NCBI RefSeq assembly: GCF_001552135.1
Contig: NZ_BCQP01000010.1
Span: 62,001 to 126,000 of the forward strand
Length of the DNA stretch: 64,000 nucleotides
Source of the DNA: Actinomadura chibensis NBRC 106107
Lineage (GTDB): Bacteria > Actinomycetota > Actinomycetes > Streptosporangiales > Streptosporangiaceae
Direction: 5' to 3'
In this document: positions 15,595-23,476 of the stretch, piece by piece
Position numbering within the stretch: position 1 is the first letter of the stretch
Layout: the number at the start of each line of letters is the position of its first letter
Program-made: the position numbers and the translations under genes
Notes under the pieces: generated by a model
The model's database searches: none
Told to the model about the DNA's origin: nothing
Seen by the model: the letters and a program-made list of their open reading frames with translations, nothing else

Positions 15595-17394
15595 ATGGCC
15601 GAATCGACCCCGGAAGAATCTCCCAGGTCGCCGCTACCTTCAGCCCTTGTATCGAGTTATCGTCCGTTCGTGAGCCCGTCAGACGCGGGATCGGGCGTCG
15701 GCCATTCCCCTGCCGCGCGGACAGACCATGATCCGCAGGACTCGGCTCAGCTGCTCCGGCTCGTCCGCGAGCAGACCGCGCTCCGGCACGTGGCCACCCG
15801 GGTCGCCCGCGGCGCCCGGCCGGACGAGGTGTTCATGGCGGTCGCCGACGAACTCGGCAGGCTGATCGGCGCCGACGCGGTGTTCGTCTCCCGCGTCGAC
15901 CAGACCGCCCGGCAGCGGGGTGAGGCGGCGGGGTACAGCACGGTCGTGGGGTCCTACGGCGGGGTCGAGGACGAGGTGCCGGTCGGCTTCCGGATCAGGC
16001 TGCATCCCTGGACGGCCACCGCGGAGGCCCTCCGTACCGGCCGTCCGGTACGGATCACCGGTGCGGAGCTGGCGGCGAGCCCGCTCGGCGCGCTCGTCGG
16101 CAGGCTCGGGATGAGGGCCGTGGTGGCCACCCCCATCGAAGTCGGCGGGCGCCAGTGGGGCGTGACGGTGGCGACCACCGTGCGGGACGACTTCCCGCCC
16201 GGCACCGAGTCGCGGATGGCCGACTTCGTCGGGCTCGCCGCCACGGCCATCGCCAACGCCCAGACGGAGCAGAACCTGCGGGAGCTGGCCGACACGCAGG
16301 CGTCGCTGCGCCGCCTCGCCATGCTGGTCGCGCGGGGCGAACCGCCCGACGTGGTGTTCGCGGCCGTGACCAAGGAGGTGTTGCGGTACTTCGGGAACGG
16401 CACCGCCAGGATGATCAGGTACGAGCCGGACGGGACCGCGACGCTCGTCGCCAACGAGGGCACGACCGGTCCGCGTGTGCGGGTCGGCGAACCCCATCGG
16501 GACTACCCGGCGGTCGGGCTGACCGCGACCGTGCTGCGCACCGGCCAGGCCGCCCGCGTGAACGACTACGACGACGTCTCCGGAGGGGAGCTCCATCCGG
16601 GGGAGGGCCACCGGTCGGCCGTCGCGATGCCGATCCACGTCAACGCCCGGTTGTGGGGGCTGATCACGGTCGTCTCCGGGCAGGGGCCGCTCCCGCCCGA
16701 CACCGACCAGCGGATGACCAAGTTCACCGACCTCGTCGCGACGGCGATCGCGAACGCGCAGAGCCGCGCCGAACTGATGACCTCGCGGGCCCGGATCGTC
16801 GCGGCGGCGGACGAGGCCCGCCGCCGGATCGAGCGCGACCTGCACGACGGCGCGCAGCAGCGCCTGCTGGCGCTGGCGCTGCGCCTGCGTTCGGCGGAGG
16901 GCTTCGCCGGGAGCGGCGAGATCCGTGCCGAGATCGCGGACGTGGCCGCGCAACTGGTCGAGGTGCTCGACGACCTGAGGGAGATCTCCCGCGGCATCCA
17001 TCCGTCGATCCTGACCGAGTCGGGGCTGCGCCCGGCCCTGCGCGCGCTCGGCCGCCGGTCCGCCGTGCCGGTGCACATGGACGTGCGGATCGATGACCGG
17101 CTCCCCGAACCGGTCGAGGTGGGCGCCTACTACGTCGTCTCGGAGACGCTCGCCAACGCCGCCAAGTACGCCGAGGCGTCCGCCGTCGAGGTGGACGCGG
17201 AGGTGTCCGAAGGCGTGCTCCGGTTGCGGGTGCGCGACGACGGCGTCGGCGGCGCGGACCCGGACCGGGGCTCGGGGCTCGTGGGGCTGCGGGACCGTAC
17301 GGAGGCGCTGGGCGGGACGTTCGCCGTCCACAGCCCGGCGGGGCGCGGTACGACGGTGACATGCGAGTTCCCGCTCACGGGACCCGACCGGTGA
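15595..17394 (+). CDS. GAF-GAF sensor histidine kinase (NarL/DesK-type HisKA_3)
   Basis: About 599 residues from the ATG at 15595, with GAAGGG upstream. GTG at 15670 and ATG at 15472 are alternatives. Two GAF sensor domains (about residues 60-220 and 230-390) share the paired motif FxDLVATAIANAQ. A HisKA_3 dimerisation helix carries the phospho-accepting His in RRIERDLHDGAQQR. The HATPase has its N-box SETLANAAKYA and G-box DDGVGG, then GSGLVGLRDR. No membrane segment is seen, so it is a soluble sensor. Two response regulators follow immediately. Confidence 0.93.
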   Translation: MAESTPEESPRSPLPSALVSSYRPFVSPSDAGSGVGHSPAARTDHDPQDSAQLLRLVREQTALRHVATRVARGARPDEVFMAVADELGRLIGADAVFVSRVDQTARQRGEAAGYSTVVGSYGGVEDEVPVGFRIRLHPWTATAEALRTGRPVRITGAELAASPLGALVGRLGMRAVVATPIEVGGRQWGVTVATTVRDDFPPGTESRMADFVGLAATAIANAQTEQNLRELADTQASLRRLAMLVARGEPPDVVFAAVTKEVLRYFGNGTARMIRYEPDGTATLVANEGTTGPRVRVGEPHRDYPAVGLTATVLRTGQAARVNDYDDVSGGELHPGEGHRSAVAMPIHVNARLWGLITVVSGQGPLPPDTDQRMTKFTDLVATAIANAQSRAELMTSRARIVAAADEARRRIERDLHDGAQQRLLALALRLRSAEGFAGSGEIRAEIADVAAQLVEVLDDLREISRGIHPSILTESGLRPALRALGRRSAVPVHMDVRIDDRLPEPVEVGAYYVVSETLANAAKYAEASAVEVDAEVSEGVLRLRVRDDGVGGADPDRGSGLVGLRDRTEALGGTFAVHSPAGRGTTVTCEFPLTGPDR

Positions 17395-17487
17395 CGCGGT
17401 CCCGCCGACGACCGGTTTTCTCCCGCATAGGCCAGGTGTACAACTAGCGGGAATGCGAGCGGCCCGCCGTACTAGAAACATGGAATC

Positions 17488-17868
17488 ATGCTGCGCTGCC
17501 TCATCATCGACGACAGTCCGCAATTCCTCGACATCGCGCGGATACTGCTCGAACGCCAGGGAATCGCGGTGGTCGGCACGGCCATGACCGGGGCCGACGG
17601 GCTGCGCCAGGCGGCGGACCTGCGGCCGGACGTGACGCTGGTGGACATCACCCTCGGCGACGAGAGCGGCCTCGAACTGACCGAGCGCCTCGTGTCCGAG
17701 GGCAGCGTGCCGCCGTCGTCGATGATCCTGATCTCCACGCACGCCGAAGAGGACTACGCCGAGCTGGTCGAGGCGAGCCCGGCGGCCGGGTTCCTGCCGA
17801 AGACGACCTTGTCGGCGCAGGCCATCCGGGACCTGCTCGACGACGTCAGCAGGCCTCCAGGAAGGTGA
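17488..17868 (+). CDS. Single-domain response regulator receiver
   Basis: 126 residues forming one receiver domain and no output domain. Acidic pocket DD is in LIIDDSP, the phospho-acceptor Asp is in VTLVDITLG, the switch Thr/Ser is in ILISTHA and the conserved Lys is in GFLPKTTLSA. It lies 93 bases after the GAF kinase and is probably its phosphorylation partner. Its last 23 bases overlap, tail to tail, the 3' end of the NarL-type regulator on the other strand. Confidence 0.93.
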   Translation: MLRCLIIDDSPQFLDIARILLERQGIAVVGTAMTGADGLRQAADLRPDVTLVDITLGDESGLELTERLVSEGSVPPSSMILISTHAEEDYAELVEASPAAGFLPKTTLSAQAIRDLLDDVSRPPGR

Positions 17869-18499
17869 GCACGGCGAGCACGCGGCGGTGGTCGTCGTCG
17901 GTCTCCGGCAGGGCCAGCTTGGCGAGGATGCTGCGGACGTGCTTCTCCACCGTCCCCTCGGTCACCCACAGCCGGCGCGCGATCCCGACGTTGGAGCGCC
18001 CCTCCGCCATGAGGGCCAGGACCTCGCGTTCCCGCGTGCTCAGGTGGCCCAGCGGGTCGTGCCGCCGCCGCGCCGAGACCAGCTCCTGGATCAGGCCGGG
18101 ATCGACGACCGAGCCGCCGCCGGCGATGCGCGCCAACGCGTCGAGGAGCTCGGCCACGTCGGCGATCCGGCTCTTGAGCAGGTAGCCGATCGCGTGGCCG
18201 CTGGCGATCAGCTCCATCGCGTGGTCGACCTCGGCGTGCGCGGACAGCATCAGGATCGCGGTCTCGGGCCGCTCCCGGCGGATCACCTGCGCCGCGTCCA
18301 GCCCTTCCGTGCTGTTGGTCGGCGGCATCCGGATGTCGGCGACGACCATGTCGGGCGCGGTCTCGCGGACCAGTGACAGCAGCCGCGGCCCGTCGCCCGC
18401 CTCGCCCACGACCTCGAAGCCGGACCGCTGCAGGAGGCTGGCCAGCCCGGCGCGCAGCAGGACGTCGTCTTCCGCCAGGACCACTCGAACACCGCTCAT
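17846..18499 (-). CDS. NarL/LuxR-family response regulator
   Basis: 217 residues. The receiver has its acidic pair in AEDD, the phospho-acceptor in VVADIRMPP, MLSAHA and the conserved Lys in GYLLKSRIADV. The LuxR HTH runs LSTREREVLALMAEGRSNVG, then ARRLWVTEGTVEKHV. It is transcribed divergently from the biosynthetic SGNH/carbamoyltransferase operon and overlaps the single-domain receiver gene tail to tail. It may serve the GAF kinase, the biosynthetic cluster or both. Confidence 0.95.
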   Translation of the reverse strand: MSGVRVVLAEDDVLLRAGLASLLQRSGFEVVGEAGDGPRLLSLVRETAPDMVVADIRMPPTNSTEGLDAAQVIRRERPETAILMLSAHAEVDHAMELIASGHAIGYLLKSRIADVAELLDALARIAGGGSVVDPGLIQELVSARRRHDPLGHLSTREREVLALMAEGRSNVGIARRLWVTEGTVEKHVRSILAKLALPETDDDHRRVLAVLTFLEAC

Positions 18500-18629
18500 G
18501 GCCTCGCCAGTAGCGCAGTCATGCTAAGCATTATCACCCACTTCCAGCACCGGGCATTTATGTACTTCATTTGGGTCTGACAAAAGTGATGGTCGGCGGT
18601 CAGATGTGATGTGGCGGCGGACCCTGAAG

Positions 18630-18655
18630 CTAGCCGGTAGACGCGCATTACCGCT
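18630..18655. promoter_or_regulatory. Candidate operator before the SGNH/carbamoyltransferase operon
   Basis: CTAGCCGGTA (18630-18639) faces TTACCGCT (18648-18655). The second element is the exact reverse complement of AGCGGTAA, found twice upstream of the cluster regulator at 33103-33110 and 33127-33134. It lies 31 bases before the first small ORF. Control by that regulator is inferred. Confidence 0.4.
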
Positions 18656-18685
18656 GTCGGGCAGTCGAAACGGAGGGTAGTGCCG

Positions 18686-18781
18686 ATGATTTCGGGGGCG
18701 CCGGCGCCGAACCTTGACGGGGTGGGCCACCGCGGACCTCCACCGGGTGACGTGGACTTCGGAGAGCAGGACCCGTTGTGA
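18686..18781 (+). CDS. 31-residue ORF coupled to the SGNH hydrolase gene
   Basis: The ATG at 18686 has GGAGGG nine bases upstream, one of the best ribosome sites in this region, and the TGA overlaps the SGNH hydrolase GTG (GTGA). The peptide is acidic and Pro/Gly-rich with no membrane helix: it starts MISGAPAPNLDG, contains GPPPGDVDF and ends GEQDPL. It could be a leader peptide that only sets translation of the next gene, a small functional protein or a peptide substrate. I do not recognise a family. It is too short for most gene callers. Confidence 0.6.
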   Translation: MISGAPAPNLDGVGHRGPPPGDVDFGEQDPL

Positions 18782-19809
18782 AGACCTTGGATCGTTTGGT
18801 TCCGTTCTTCTCGCAGTACGAGGATTTCGCGTTCGTCGACATCCGCTGGCTGCCTTATGTCGTCTTCTTCAATCGCGGCGATTACGTTTCACCGGCCCTC
18901 AACACCGATTCCGCCGGGTTCCGTGTGTCCCATGGCCCCGAAGGGCCGCGGTCGCTGCAGGACGCGCCTCCGGACGGCGAGGTCAGCGTGCTGCTCGGCT
19001 CCTCGCTCGCCTTCGGGCTGGGGGCGAGCGCCGACGAGCGCACCATCGCGTCGCTGCTCGGCCGGGAGCCGGGCGGCCCGACATGGCTGAACCTCGCGTC
19101 CCCCGCGTTCACCTCCACCCAGGAGGCCGTGCTGTTCCTCCTTCATCGCCACCAGTTGCCCGCCGTCCGGGACGTGGTCGTCCTCTCGGGAGTCAACAAC
19201 CTGGTCGTGGCGGGCCTGCCGGAGGCGGACTCGAACTACGGGCAGTTCTTCTGGTCCGGGGACTTCATGCGGAAGATGGGCGTCCCCGAGCAGGAGGAGC
19301 CGCAGTGGACTCTCGGGCGGCTGGGCGCGGCGACGCGAAGGATCCGGCAGCGCCGGAAGGCCCCGGACGGAGCGGCCGCGCCCCGGATCCTGAGTCTGGA
19401 GGAGCGCGTGGACCTCGCCGTCCGCACCACCGTCCGGGACCTGGCACGGGTGTGCGAACTCGCCGCGCCCACGGGAGCGCGCGTCCACTTCGTGCTCCAG
19501 CCCACGCTGGCCTGGTGCGGTAAGCGCCTCAGCCCGGAGGAGACGGCTCTCATCGAGGAGAACGACCGGGAGCGCAAGCATATGTGGGACCTGTTCAACG
19601 AGGTTCTGAACGGGCCGGTGTATCCGTCGTACGGCAAGCGGCTGGAAAGGGCCTGCGACGAACTCCGCGTCCCGTTCGTGGACGCCAACCGCGCCCTCGC
19701 CTCGTCTTCGGCCATCGACGACTGGCTGTTCGTGGACCCGGTCCATCTCAACGACGAGGGGAATCGCGTCGTCACGGAAATTCTGGAAGCCGAACTCGAC
19801 ATCTCCTGA
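18778..19809 (+). CDS. SGNH/GDSL-like hydrolase of the biosynthetic cluster
   Basis: 343 residues. The SGNH blocks are visible: GSSLAFGLGASADERT (nucleophile Ser, block I), a central VLSGVNNLV (block III, Asn) and the C-terminal DPVHLNDEGNRV (block V, Asp and His). No signal peptide is seen. SGNH proteins beside carbamoyltransferase/SxtJ-like genes recur in bacterial clusters and may act as acyl or carbamoyl esterases or transferases; the role here is inferred. The GTG start overlaps the stop of the upstream 31-codon ORF, which implies translational coupling. Confidence 0.86.
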   Translation: MKTLDRLVPFFSQYEDFAFVDIRWLPYVVFFNRGDYVSPALNTDSAGFRVSHGPEGPRSLQDAPPDGEVSVLLGSSLAFGLGASADERTIASLLGREPGGPTWLNLASPAFTSTQEAVLFLLHRHQLPAVRDVVVLSGVNNLVVAGLPEADSNYGQFFWSGDFMRKMGVPEQEEPQWTLGRLGAATRRIRQRRKAPDGAAAPRILSLEERVDLAVRTTVRDLARVCELAAPTGARVHFVLQPTLAWCGKRLSPEETALIEENDRERKHMWDLFNEVLNGPVYPSYGKRLERACDELRVPFVDANRALASSSAIDDWLFVDPVHLNDEGNRVVTEILEAELDIS

Positions 19810-19839
19810 AGTCATGCGCGACGAGCGTCAGGGTGGCCG

Positions 19840-19935
19840 ATGAAATCCTCTCGAGGCGTCTTGCGGCGGGTCGCCGCGTTCTTCCGGCGCCGCAAGAAGC
19901 GTGAGCACGACAGGTCGATCTATCCGATGTACTGA
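19840..19935 (+). CDS. 31-residue basic peptide, possibly a DUF5989/SxtK-like remnant
   Basis: The ATG at 19840 follows AGGGTGG and lies between the hydrolase and carbamoyltransferase genes on the same strand. The peptide begins MKSSRGVLRRVAAFFRRRKK and ends RSIYPMY. DUF5989 proteins that accompany carbamoyltransferases usually have an LxxFLxxRKK start, one membrane helix and an FIYTLF-like end. This peptide resembles the two ends with the helix missing. That reading rests on remembered family features and needs an alignment. It may also be unrelated or non-coding. Confidence 0.55.
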   Translation: MKSSRGVLRRVAAFFRRRKKREHDRSIYPMY

Positions 19936-19997
19936 AGGGAGGTCGCGGTGGGCGTCATCGCGGACCCGCGGGGGCCTCGCACTCCAGGGGCGCGGAG

Positions 19998-21830
19998 ATG
20001 CGTCCGGTGACCGCCCCGGTTCTCGGCATCTCCGCCTTCTACCATGACAGCGCCGCCGCGCTGGTGGTCGGCGACGACATCGTGGCCGCGGCCCAGGAGG
20101 AGCGGTTCAGCAGGCGCCGCCACGATCCGTCGTTCCCGGCGCGGGCCGTCCGGTACTGCCTGGACGAGGCCGGGATCAAACTCGGCGACGTGGAGACGGT
20201 CGCCTACTACGAGGATCCGGCCCTGAAACTCAGGCGGGCCCTGTGGACCTTCGCCGGGGTCGCGCCGCGCGGGGGAAGGGCGTTCCGCCGGGCGTTCCCG
20301 GGATGGCTGAGCGGGAAGGCGCGGCCGCTGGCGACGGTCGCCCACCGGTTGAGGGATCTCGACCTCGGCCCCGTCCCCCCGATCCGGTGCTTCAGGCACC
20401 ACGAGTCCCACGCCGCGTCGGCCTTCCTGCCGAGCCCCTTCGAGAGCGCGGCGATCCTCTGCGTCGACGGCGTGGGGGAGTGGGCCACCACCACGATCTG
20501 GCGGGGGGAGGGCCGCGGCGTGGAACCGGTCGCGGAGCTGCGCTTCCCGCACTCGCTGGGCCTGCTCTACTCGGCGTTCACCTACTTCTGCGGCTTCAAG
20601 GTCGACTCCGGCGAGTACAAGCTGATGGGCCTCGCCCCCTACGGCAGGCCGACGTACGCCCCGCTGATCCGCGAGCGGCTCATCGACGTCAAGCCGGACG
20701 GCTCGTTCCGGCTCGACACCCGGTTCTTCGAGTTCCTGTACGGGGAGGTGATGACCGGGCGGCGGTTCGAGGAGCTGTTCGGCGGCCCGCGGCGGCGGCC
20801 CGAGGGCCCGCTGACCGAGCGCGAGTTCGACCTCGCCGCGTCCGCGCAGCAGGTCACCGACGAGGTGATGCTCAAGCTGGCGGCCACCGCGTGCGGGCTC
20901 ACCGGCGAGCGGCGGCTGTGCATGGCGGGCGGGGTGGCCCTGAACTGCGTGGCCAACGGCCGGATCGTGGCCGGGCCCGACGTCGACGAACTGTGGGTGC
21001 AGCCCGCCGCCGGCGACGCGGGCGGCTCGCTCGGAGCGGCGCTGCTGGCGGCGCGGGGGAGCCGGGCGCACGTCCGGCGCGGCTCGGACGCCATGCGCGG
21101 GGCACGTCTCGGCCCGGGCTACGACGACCGGCGGATCCAGGAGTTCCTGGAGGCGAACGACCTCCCCCACACGCGGCTGAGCCCCGCCGAGCTGTCGCGC
21201 CGGACGGCGGCCGAGCTCGCCGACGGCAAGGTCGTCGGCTGGTTCCAGGGCCGCATGGAGTTCGGGCCCCGGGCGCTCGGCGGCCGGTCGGTCCTCGGCG
21301 ACGCGCGGAACCCGGCGATGCAGTCGGCGCTGAACCAGAAGATCAAATTCCGCGAGTCGTTCCGGCCCTTCGCCCCGGTCGTGCTCGCCGAGGACGCCCA
21401 CGAGTACTTCCGCCTCCGCCAGCCGAGCCCCTACATGCTGCTGGTGGCGCCGGTCGCGGAGCGGCAGCGCCGCCCGGCGCGCGGCCGCCCGGGCGGCGGG
21501 CTCGAACTGCTGCGGATACAGCGTTCGACGATCCCGGCCGTCACCCACGTGGACTTCTCCGCGCGGGTCCAGACCCTCACGCGCGACCACGATCCCGCGC
21601 TGCACCGGCTGCTCGGCGACTTCAAGGCCCGCACGGGATGCTCCGTGCTGGTGAACACGTCGTTCAACGTGCGCGGCGAGCCGATCGTCGCCACCCCGCA
21701 GGACGCGTACCGGTGCTTCATGCGCACCGACATCGACCTGCTCGCGATGGGCTCCTTCCTCCTCGACAAGAGCGAGCAGCCGGAATGGACCGAGGACGGC
21801 GACTGGCGGGAGCGGATTCCGCTCGACTGA
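19998..21830 (+). CDS. NodU/SxtI-type carbamoyltransferase
   Basis: 610 residues. The N-terminal Kae1-like domain has GISAFYHDSAAAL, AAAQEERFSRRRHD and the metal-binding HHESHAASAF, then CVDGVGEW. The C-terminal YrdC-like half has GWFQGRMEFGPRALGGRSVL, RESFRPFAPVV and LVNTSFNVRGEPIV. These enzymes transfer carbamoyl from carbamoyl phosphate, via carbamoyl-adenylate, to a hydroxyl of a natural product. GTG at 20007, better spaced from GGAG, is an alternative start. It is flanked by small-protein genes in an arrangement like sxtIJK of saxitoxin clusters. Confidence 0.97.
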   Translation: MRPVTAPVLGISAFYHDSAAALVVGDDIVAAAQEERFSRRRHDPSFPARAVRYCLDEAGIKLGDVETVAYYEDPALKLRRALWTFAGVAPRGGRAFRRAFPGWLSGKARPLATVAHRLRDLDLGPVPPIRCFRHHESHAASAFLPSPFESAAILCVDGVGEWATTTIWRGEGRGVEPVAELRFPHSLGLLYSAFTYFCGFKVDSGEYKLMGLAPYGRPTYAPLIRERLIDVKPDGSFRLDTRFFEFLYGEVMTGRRFEELFGGPRRRPEGPLTEREFDLAASAQQVTDEVMLKLAATACGLTGERRLCMAGGVALNCVANGRIVAGPDVDELWVQPAAGDAGGSLGAALLAARGSRAHVRRGSDAMRGARLGPGYDDRRIQEFLEANDLPHTRLSPAELSRRTAAELADGKVVGWFQGRMEFGPRALGGRSVLGDARNPAMQSALNQKIKFRESFRPFAPVVLAEDAHEYFRLRQPSPYMLLVAPVAERQRRPARGRPGGGLELLRIQRSTIPAVTHVDFSARVQTLTRDHDPALHRLLGDFKARTGCSVLVNTSFNVRGEPIVATPQDAYRCFMRTDIDLLAMGSFLLDKSEQPEWTEDGDWRERIPLD

Positions 21831-21860
21831 CGAGACCCGATCGACGAAGAGGGCGGTTCG

Positions 21861-22055
21861 ATGGCAGCGATCACCCGTGCCGGCGTCGCGGTGCTGGCGG
21901 TGCTGGTCTACTACCTGGTGGTCGTGCCGGTCGGACTGGCCGTCCGGCTGGTCCGCGATCCGCTGCGCCGGCGGCCCGACCCCGCCGCGGACAGCTACTG
22001 GACGTACCCCGACCGGGCGCCTCGACGGCGCCCTCCGGACTCCGAACCCAGATGA
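21861..22055 (+). CDS. SxtJ-like small membrane protein
   Basis: 64 residues with one hydrophobic helix (about 5-30: AGVAVLAVLVYYLVVVPVGL), then VRLVRDPLRRRPDPAADSYW and an Arg/Pro-rich tail. The motif of a helix ending in PxGLxxRLxxDPLxxxxDPxAxSYW is what I recall for the C-terminal part of SxtJ-family proteins, which follow carbamoyltransferase genes; the usual N-terminal part is absent. GAGGGCGG upstream supports the ATG. It probably assists or anchors the carbamoyltransferase (inference). Confidence 0.75.
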   Translation: MAAITRAGVAVLAVLVYYLVVVPVGLAVRLVRDPLRRRPDPAADSYWTYPDRAPRRRPPDSEPR

Positions 22056-22144
22056 CGCACCGGCGCGCGGCCCCCCCCGTCAAGATCGCGGCGGAGTCCT
22101 GCACGTTCGACGCATGTTCCGCACCCGTCCCGAGGAGCTTCTCC

Positions 22145-23386
22145 ATGACCAGCCGACCGCCCTTCACCATCGATCCCGCGGGCGCCGACCTCGTCGGCGA
22201 GGCCGCCCGGCTCCGCGAGGCCGGCGACGTCGTCAGGGTCGAACTGCCCGGCGGGATCCCCGCCTGGGTCGTCACCCGGCACGACCTGCTGCGGCGGGTC
22301 CTGCTCGATCCCAAGGTCAGCAAGGACGCCCGGCGGCACTGGCGGCTGTGGCCGGAGGTCGCCACCCGGCCCGAGTGGGCCTGGATCAACGTGGTGGTCG
22401 GCGGGCGCACCATGCTGAACGCCTACGGGGCCGAGCACCGGCGGTTACGCCGGCTGCTGTCCCCGAGCTTCACCAACCACCGGACCAAGGAGATGCAGCC
22501 GATCGTCGACCGGATCACCGCCGGGCTGCTCGACGACCTCGCCGCGCTGCCGCCGGGGCGGGTCGTGGACCTGCGCGCCGCCTACGCCCAACCCCTGCCG
22601 CTCGGGGTGATCTGCGAGCGGTTCGGCGTGCCGGAGGAGATGCGGCTGGACTTCGCCCGGCTCGTGTCCGCGGTCCTGGACACCAGCATCGCCTCCCCCG
22701 AGGAGTCCGCCGTGGCCGTCGTCGAGGTCTACAAGATGATCGACGACCTGATCGCCCGCAAGCGCGAGCACCCGGCCGACGACCTCACCACGCAGCTGAT
22801 CGAGGCCCGCGAGGGCGACGACCGGCTGTCGCGGGACGAGCTCCGGGACACCCTCCTGATGATCATCTCGGGTGGCCAGGAGACCACCGTCAGCCTGATC
22901 GTCAACTCGGTGCATTCCCTGCTCACCCACCCCGACCAGTTGCGGCGGGTCCGCGCGGGCGACCTGTCCTGGGAAGCCGTCATCGAGGAGACGCTGCGAG
23001 TGAACCCCTCGGCCGCCAACATCCCGCTGCGGTTCGCGGTGGAGCCCCTCGACCTGGAGGGCGTGCGCGTCCCGGCGGGCGACGCCATCCTCGCCACCTA
23101 CCTCGTCGCCGGGCACGACCCGCACCAGCACGGCGAGGACGCCGCCGAGTTCGACGCCGGCCGCGAGCAGCGGGAGAACCTGGCCTTCGGCATCGGCGCG
23201 CACCACTGCATCGGCGAGCCGCTGGCCTGGCAGGAGGCGCTCACCGCGCTGCCCGCGCTCTTCGAGCGCTTCCCCGACCTCCGGCTGGCCGCCGACACCG
23301 CCGAGCTGGGGCAGCTCCCCACCTTCATGCTCCAGGGCTGGAGCGAGCTTCCCGTCCGGCTGACCGCGCCGCCGCTGGACGGCTGA
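22145..23386 (+). CDS. Cytochrome P450 tailoring monooxygenase
   Basis: 413 residues, typical of soluble bacterial P450s. The I-helix is SGGQETT (243-248), ExxR is at E282-R285 and the haem loop FGIGAHHCIG gives the axial ligand Cys355. It is the last gene of the plus-strand biosynthetic arm, with GAGGAG seven bases before the ATG. It probably hydroxylates or epoxidises the polyketide, perhaps creating the hydroxyl that is carbamoylated. No ferredoxin gene lies next to it. Two tandem hairpins follow. Confidence 0.96.
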   Translation: MTSRPPFTIDPAGADLVGEAARLREAGDVVRVELPGGIPAWVVTRHDLLRRVLLDPKVSKDARRHWRLWPEVATRPEWAWINVVVGGRTMLNAYGAEHRRLRRLLSPSFTNHRTKEMQPIVDRITAGLLDDLAALPPGRVVDLRAAYAQPLPLGVICERFGVPEEMRLDFARLVSAVLDTSIASPEESAVAVVEVYKMIDDLIARKREHPADDLTTQLIEAREGDDRLSRDELRDTLLMIISGGQETTVSLIVNSVHSLLTHPDQLRRVRAGDLSWEAVIEETLRVNPSAANIPLRFAVEPLDLEGVRVPAGDAILATYLVAGHDPHQHGEDAAEFDAGREQRENLAFGIGAHHCIGEPLAWQEALTALPALFERFPDLRLAADTAELGQLPTFMLQGWSELPVRLTAPPLDG

Positions 23387-23407
23387 CCCGCGGGACCGCC
23401 CGCGAGC

Positions 23408-23474
23408 CCCACGCCCCACCGCCTCGGCGTGGGAAGAGCGTCGGCCGTGGTCTCCAGGGCCGCGGCCGACGCTC
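23408..23474. terminator. Tandem hairpins between the convergent P450 and FAD monooxygenase genes
   Basis: CCCACGCC (23408-23415) pairs with GGCGTGGG (23426-23433), and a perfect 12-bp stem pairs 23436-23447 with 23463-23474. They fill the gap between the two convergent biosynthetic operons. Confidence 0.7.
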
Positions 23475-23476
23475 CT

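Noticed and set aside
18524..18730. 68-codon minus-strand ORF in the regulator/biosynthetic intergenic region
   Set aside because: It is Arg/His-rich, has no ribosome site, and covers the expected promoter and operator region.
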